5,682 nucleotides of DNA from Flavobacteriales bacterium. GTDB lineage: Bacteria; Bacteroidota; Bacteroidia; Flavobacteriales_D; Sanyastnellaceae. The stretch's first letter is position 1; every line of letters starts with the position of its first letter. Below the pieces are notes generated by a model, which was not told the origin of the DNA, did no database searches, and saw only the letters and a program-made list of their open reading frames with translations. The stretch covers positions 1-5,682 of the forward strand of contig CANHIV010000088.1 in assembly GCA_947460525.1 (NCBI GenBank), given 5' to 3'. Below are positions 4,383-5,682 of the stretch, in pieces. Made by a program: the position numbers and the translations under genes.

Positions 4383-5279
4383 TCAAAAATGGAATGGTTC
4401 AACGTGGGTATGCACGGCATAAACCTGATTGATTTGGGCCTTGATGGCATCATTCACTTCATGTGCAATGGCATGTCCTTCTTCAACGGAAAGTTGGCCA
4501 TTGACCTGAATGGTGATGTCCACGAACCACTCGAATCCTGTTTTTCTCACAAAGCAAGATTCCACTTTTTGTACGCCATGAATTTGCTTCGCGATGTCCA
4601 CTACCCTGTCTACATTTTCTTTGGGCAAGGCTTGGTCCATCAATTCCGAGAAGGAAGAGACAAATATTTTTCCGCCGTTCCAAGCGATGAAAACTGCGGC
4701 TACCATGGCCGCCCAATCATCTGCGGTTTCGTATCCGGGGCCACCCAACAAAGCGACAACAATCCCAACAAATGCTGCAACCGAAGAAAGCGCATCGGCC
4801 CGATGGTGTTGCGCCTCTGCCCTAACGGCTTGACTTTCGATATCATCTCCCGTTTTTTGGACCATCCGAAAGGTCAATTCTTTTCCTCCGACAATCGCAG
4901 CCAAAACCAACAGCGTCCACCACTCCGGAGAGGGATGCGGGGTATTGATCAATTGCATGGATTGATAAAAAATCATGAAAGCCGCGCCAAAGAGCATCAA
5001 GCTCACAACACCTGCAGCCATGGGCTCGGCCTTGCCGTGTCCGTAGGGATGATCTTCATCCGGTGGCTTGGCGGCGGTGCGCAATCCAATCCACACCAGA
5101 ATCGATGAGAGCACATCACTTCCACTTTCGATGGCATCCGCAATCAATGCATAACTGTGTCCGAAAATACCGGACAAGGCTTTGACAATGGCCAATAAGA
5201 AGTTGAGGGCAATTCCCTTTTTAACCGCTTGAATCCCCTGATAGGCAGGGTGATCCGTATTAATGTTCGTCTGACTCAT
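4383..5279 (-). CDS. Cation diffusion facilitator (CDF) metal efflux transporter
   Basis: The product is a 298-residue inner-membrane metal/proton antiporter, the usual length for the FieF/YiiP-type branch. Hydrophobic segments suggest the standard six helices up to about residue 210, followed by a cytosolic ferredoxin-like domain (about 215-298). The helix-2 metal site reads E51-S-G-S-D55 within ADAIESGSDVLSS; the helix-5 site is H158-x-x-x-D162 in QHHRADALSS. HPYGHGKAE (77-85), with D74 before it, matches the second metal site of YiiP. The C-terminal VHTHVEPFH supplies His/Glu ligands typical of the regulatory domain. Zn, Fe, Mn, Co or Cd are all possible; the sequence does not decide. ATG 5279 is preferred over GTG 5285 because AGGAAGG at 5285-5291 is well spaced only for the ATG. 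The gene overlaps the upstream DUF2231-like gene by 20 bases, so the two are co-translated. No regulator is visible in the window. Confidence 0.93.
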   Translation of the reverse strand: MSQTNINTDHPAYQGIQAVKKGIALNFLLAIVKALSGIFGHSYALIADAIESGSDVLSSILVWIGLRTAAKPPDEDHPYGHGKAEPMAAGVVSLMLFGAAFMIFYQSMQLINTPHPSPEWWTLLVLAAIVGGKELTFRMVQKTGDDIESQAVRAEAQHHRADALSSVAAFVGIVVALLGGPGYETADDWAAMVAAVFIAWNGGKIFVSSFSELMDQALPKENVDRVVDIAKQIHGVQKVESCFVRKTGFEWFVDITIQVNGQLSVEEGHAIAHEVNDAIKAQINQVYAVHTHVEPFHF

Positions 5280-5682
5280 GCTCACCTTCCTGCTCTGGAT
5301 TCAATCCAGCAGGTGGCGTTTGGTACAACTCGGGATGACTCAATTTACCACCTTCGTGGGCCGCAATGGACATCGTCACCAACACACCAATCAATCCAAT
5401 GATGGCAATAAAAGGAAAAGCTTTGATATCTGTTTTTTTCTTTCTTTCGATAACAAACACAACTATCGCCAAGACTGCAACACCCAAGGCACTGAAGTGT
5501 GCCACTTCAGCCAATTCTTCGTGCTCGTGAATTGCGCGGTGGTTCATACCCCATTGTTCCATCACCTCTTCGGCTTCTTCGCCGGTGGCCATGGCCGCCA
5601 GGCTCATCAAGCCCATCACCACCATGATGATCATCGCTAAGTTTTTTAAAATTGGGGTGGGTTTGAAAAAATTCACCACCCA
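5260..5682 (-). CDS. DUF2231-like membrane protein (5' end beyond right edge)
   Basis: The frame is open to the window edge and codes 140 visible residues; the GTG codons at 5679 and 5676 are probably internal. Three membrane helices are seen: LKNLAMIIMVVMGLMSLAAM (about 12-31), VAHFSALGVAVLAIVVFVI (about 60-78) and FPFIAIIGLIGVLVTMSIAA (about 90-109). ATGEEAEE after the first, HEHEELAEVAHF before the second, and AAHEGGKLSH after the third match the order of conserved features in DUF2231 membrane proteins. The usual first helix (an LHP-x-x-VHFP type motif) should lie outside the window. The C-terminus is an acidic, His-containing tail (EQEGEHESDEH). Histidines near both membrane faces could bind metal or heme, but this is inference. 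The gene's end overlaps the CDF start by 20 bases, so it probably belongs to the same metal-handling operon. Confidence 0.7.
   Translation of the reverse strand, partial: WVVNFFKPTPILKNLAMIIMVVMGLMSLAAMATGEEAEEVMEQWGMNHRAIHEHEELAEVAHFSALGVAVLAIVVFVIERKKKTDIKAFPFIAIIGLIGVLVTMSIAAHEGGKLSHPELYQTPPAGLNPEQEGEHESDEH
5285..5291 (-). promoter_or_regulatory. Shine-Dalgarno-like AGGAAGG setting the CDF start
   Basis: The minus strand reads AGGAAGG with five bases (TGAGC) before ATG 5279. The alternative GTG at 5285 would start on the last base of this motif, too close to be used. The motif lies inside the Gln-Glu-Gly codons of the upstream protein's acidic tail, so its resemblance may owe something to coding. 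No other complete gene here has such a motif at a fitting distance. Confidence 0.5.

Noticed and set aside
4389..5108. Plus-strand 239-codon open frame antisense to the CDF gene
   Set aside because: The length is striking, but the CDF motifs on the minus strand are unambiguous, and this translation is Cys/Arg/His-rich and without recognisable domains.

Overview
The window looks like a stretch of Bacteroidota chromosome, probably Flavobacteriia-like, with moderate base composition. Four things suggest this. Start codons mostly follow A/T-rich leaders without Shine-Dalgarno sequences. Exact matches to the Bacteroidota -7 box TAnnTTTG sit just upstream of two genes. The clamp protein reads like a Bacteroidota DnaN. 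The first complete gene encodes a small outer-membrane beta-barrel of a type common in that phylum. The assignment rests on sequence character, not on a marker-gene comparison.

Layout. Bases 1-68 hold the first 22 codons of a minus-strand membrane-protein gene that runs off the left edge. A 65-base divergent promoter region follows, with a CGCAAT-N12-ATTGCG dyad. Next comes the plus-strand barrel gene (134-775) and a strong bidirectional terminator (801-832). Facing it is a small orphan minus-strand gene (917-1156, 79 aa). A divergent spacer with three TTTAC/GTAAA half-sites separates that gene from a 30-codon plus-strand gene for a one-helix membrane peptide (1281-1373). This short gene stops one base before the end of the convergent SirB1-like (transglutaminase-core-2) gene (1375-2220).

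From 1375 to the right edge every gene is on the minus strand. Read in transcription order, a metal-transport pair comes first. It is a DUF2231-like membrane protein (5260-5682, cut by the right edge) overlapping a cation diffusion facilitator (4383-5279). After a 77-base gap, dnaN (3184-4305, sliding clamp) begins behind its own -7 box. dnaN is joined through a TAATG overlap to a uridine-phosphorylase-like gene (2303-3184). An 82-base gap with another -7 box then leads to the SirB1-like gene.

How the genes fit together: dnaN and the phosphorylase appear to be co-transcribed and translationally coupled, linking the replication clamp with nucleoside salvage. The DUF2231-like/CDF pair is probably the tail of a metal-efflux operon whose earlier genes lie outside the window. 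I see no phage, insertion sequence, CRISPR array, tRNA, rRNA or defence genes, and no clear new system. The points most worth checking are structural. Two perfect hairpins lie at the two ends of the phosphorylase gene, two candidate operators lie in divergent spacers, and two genes are easy to miss (1-68 and 1281-1373).
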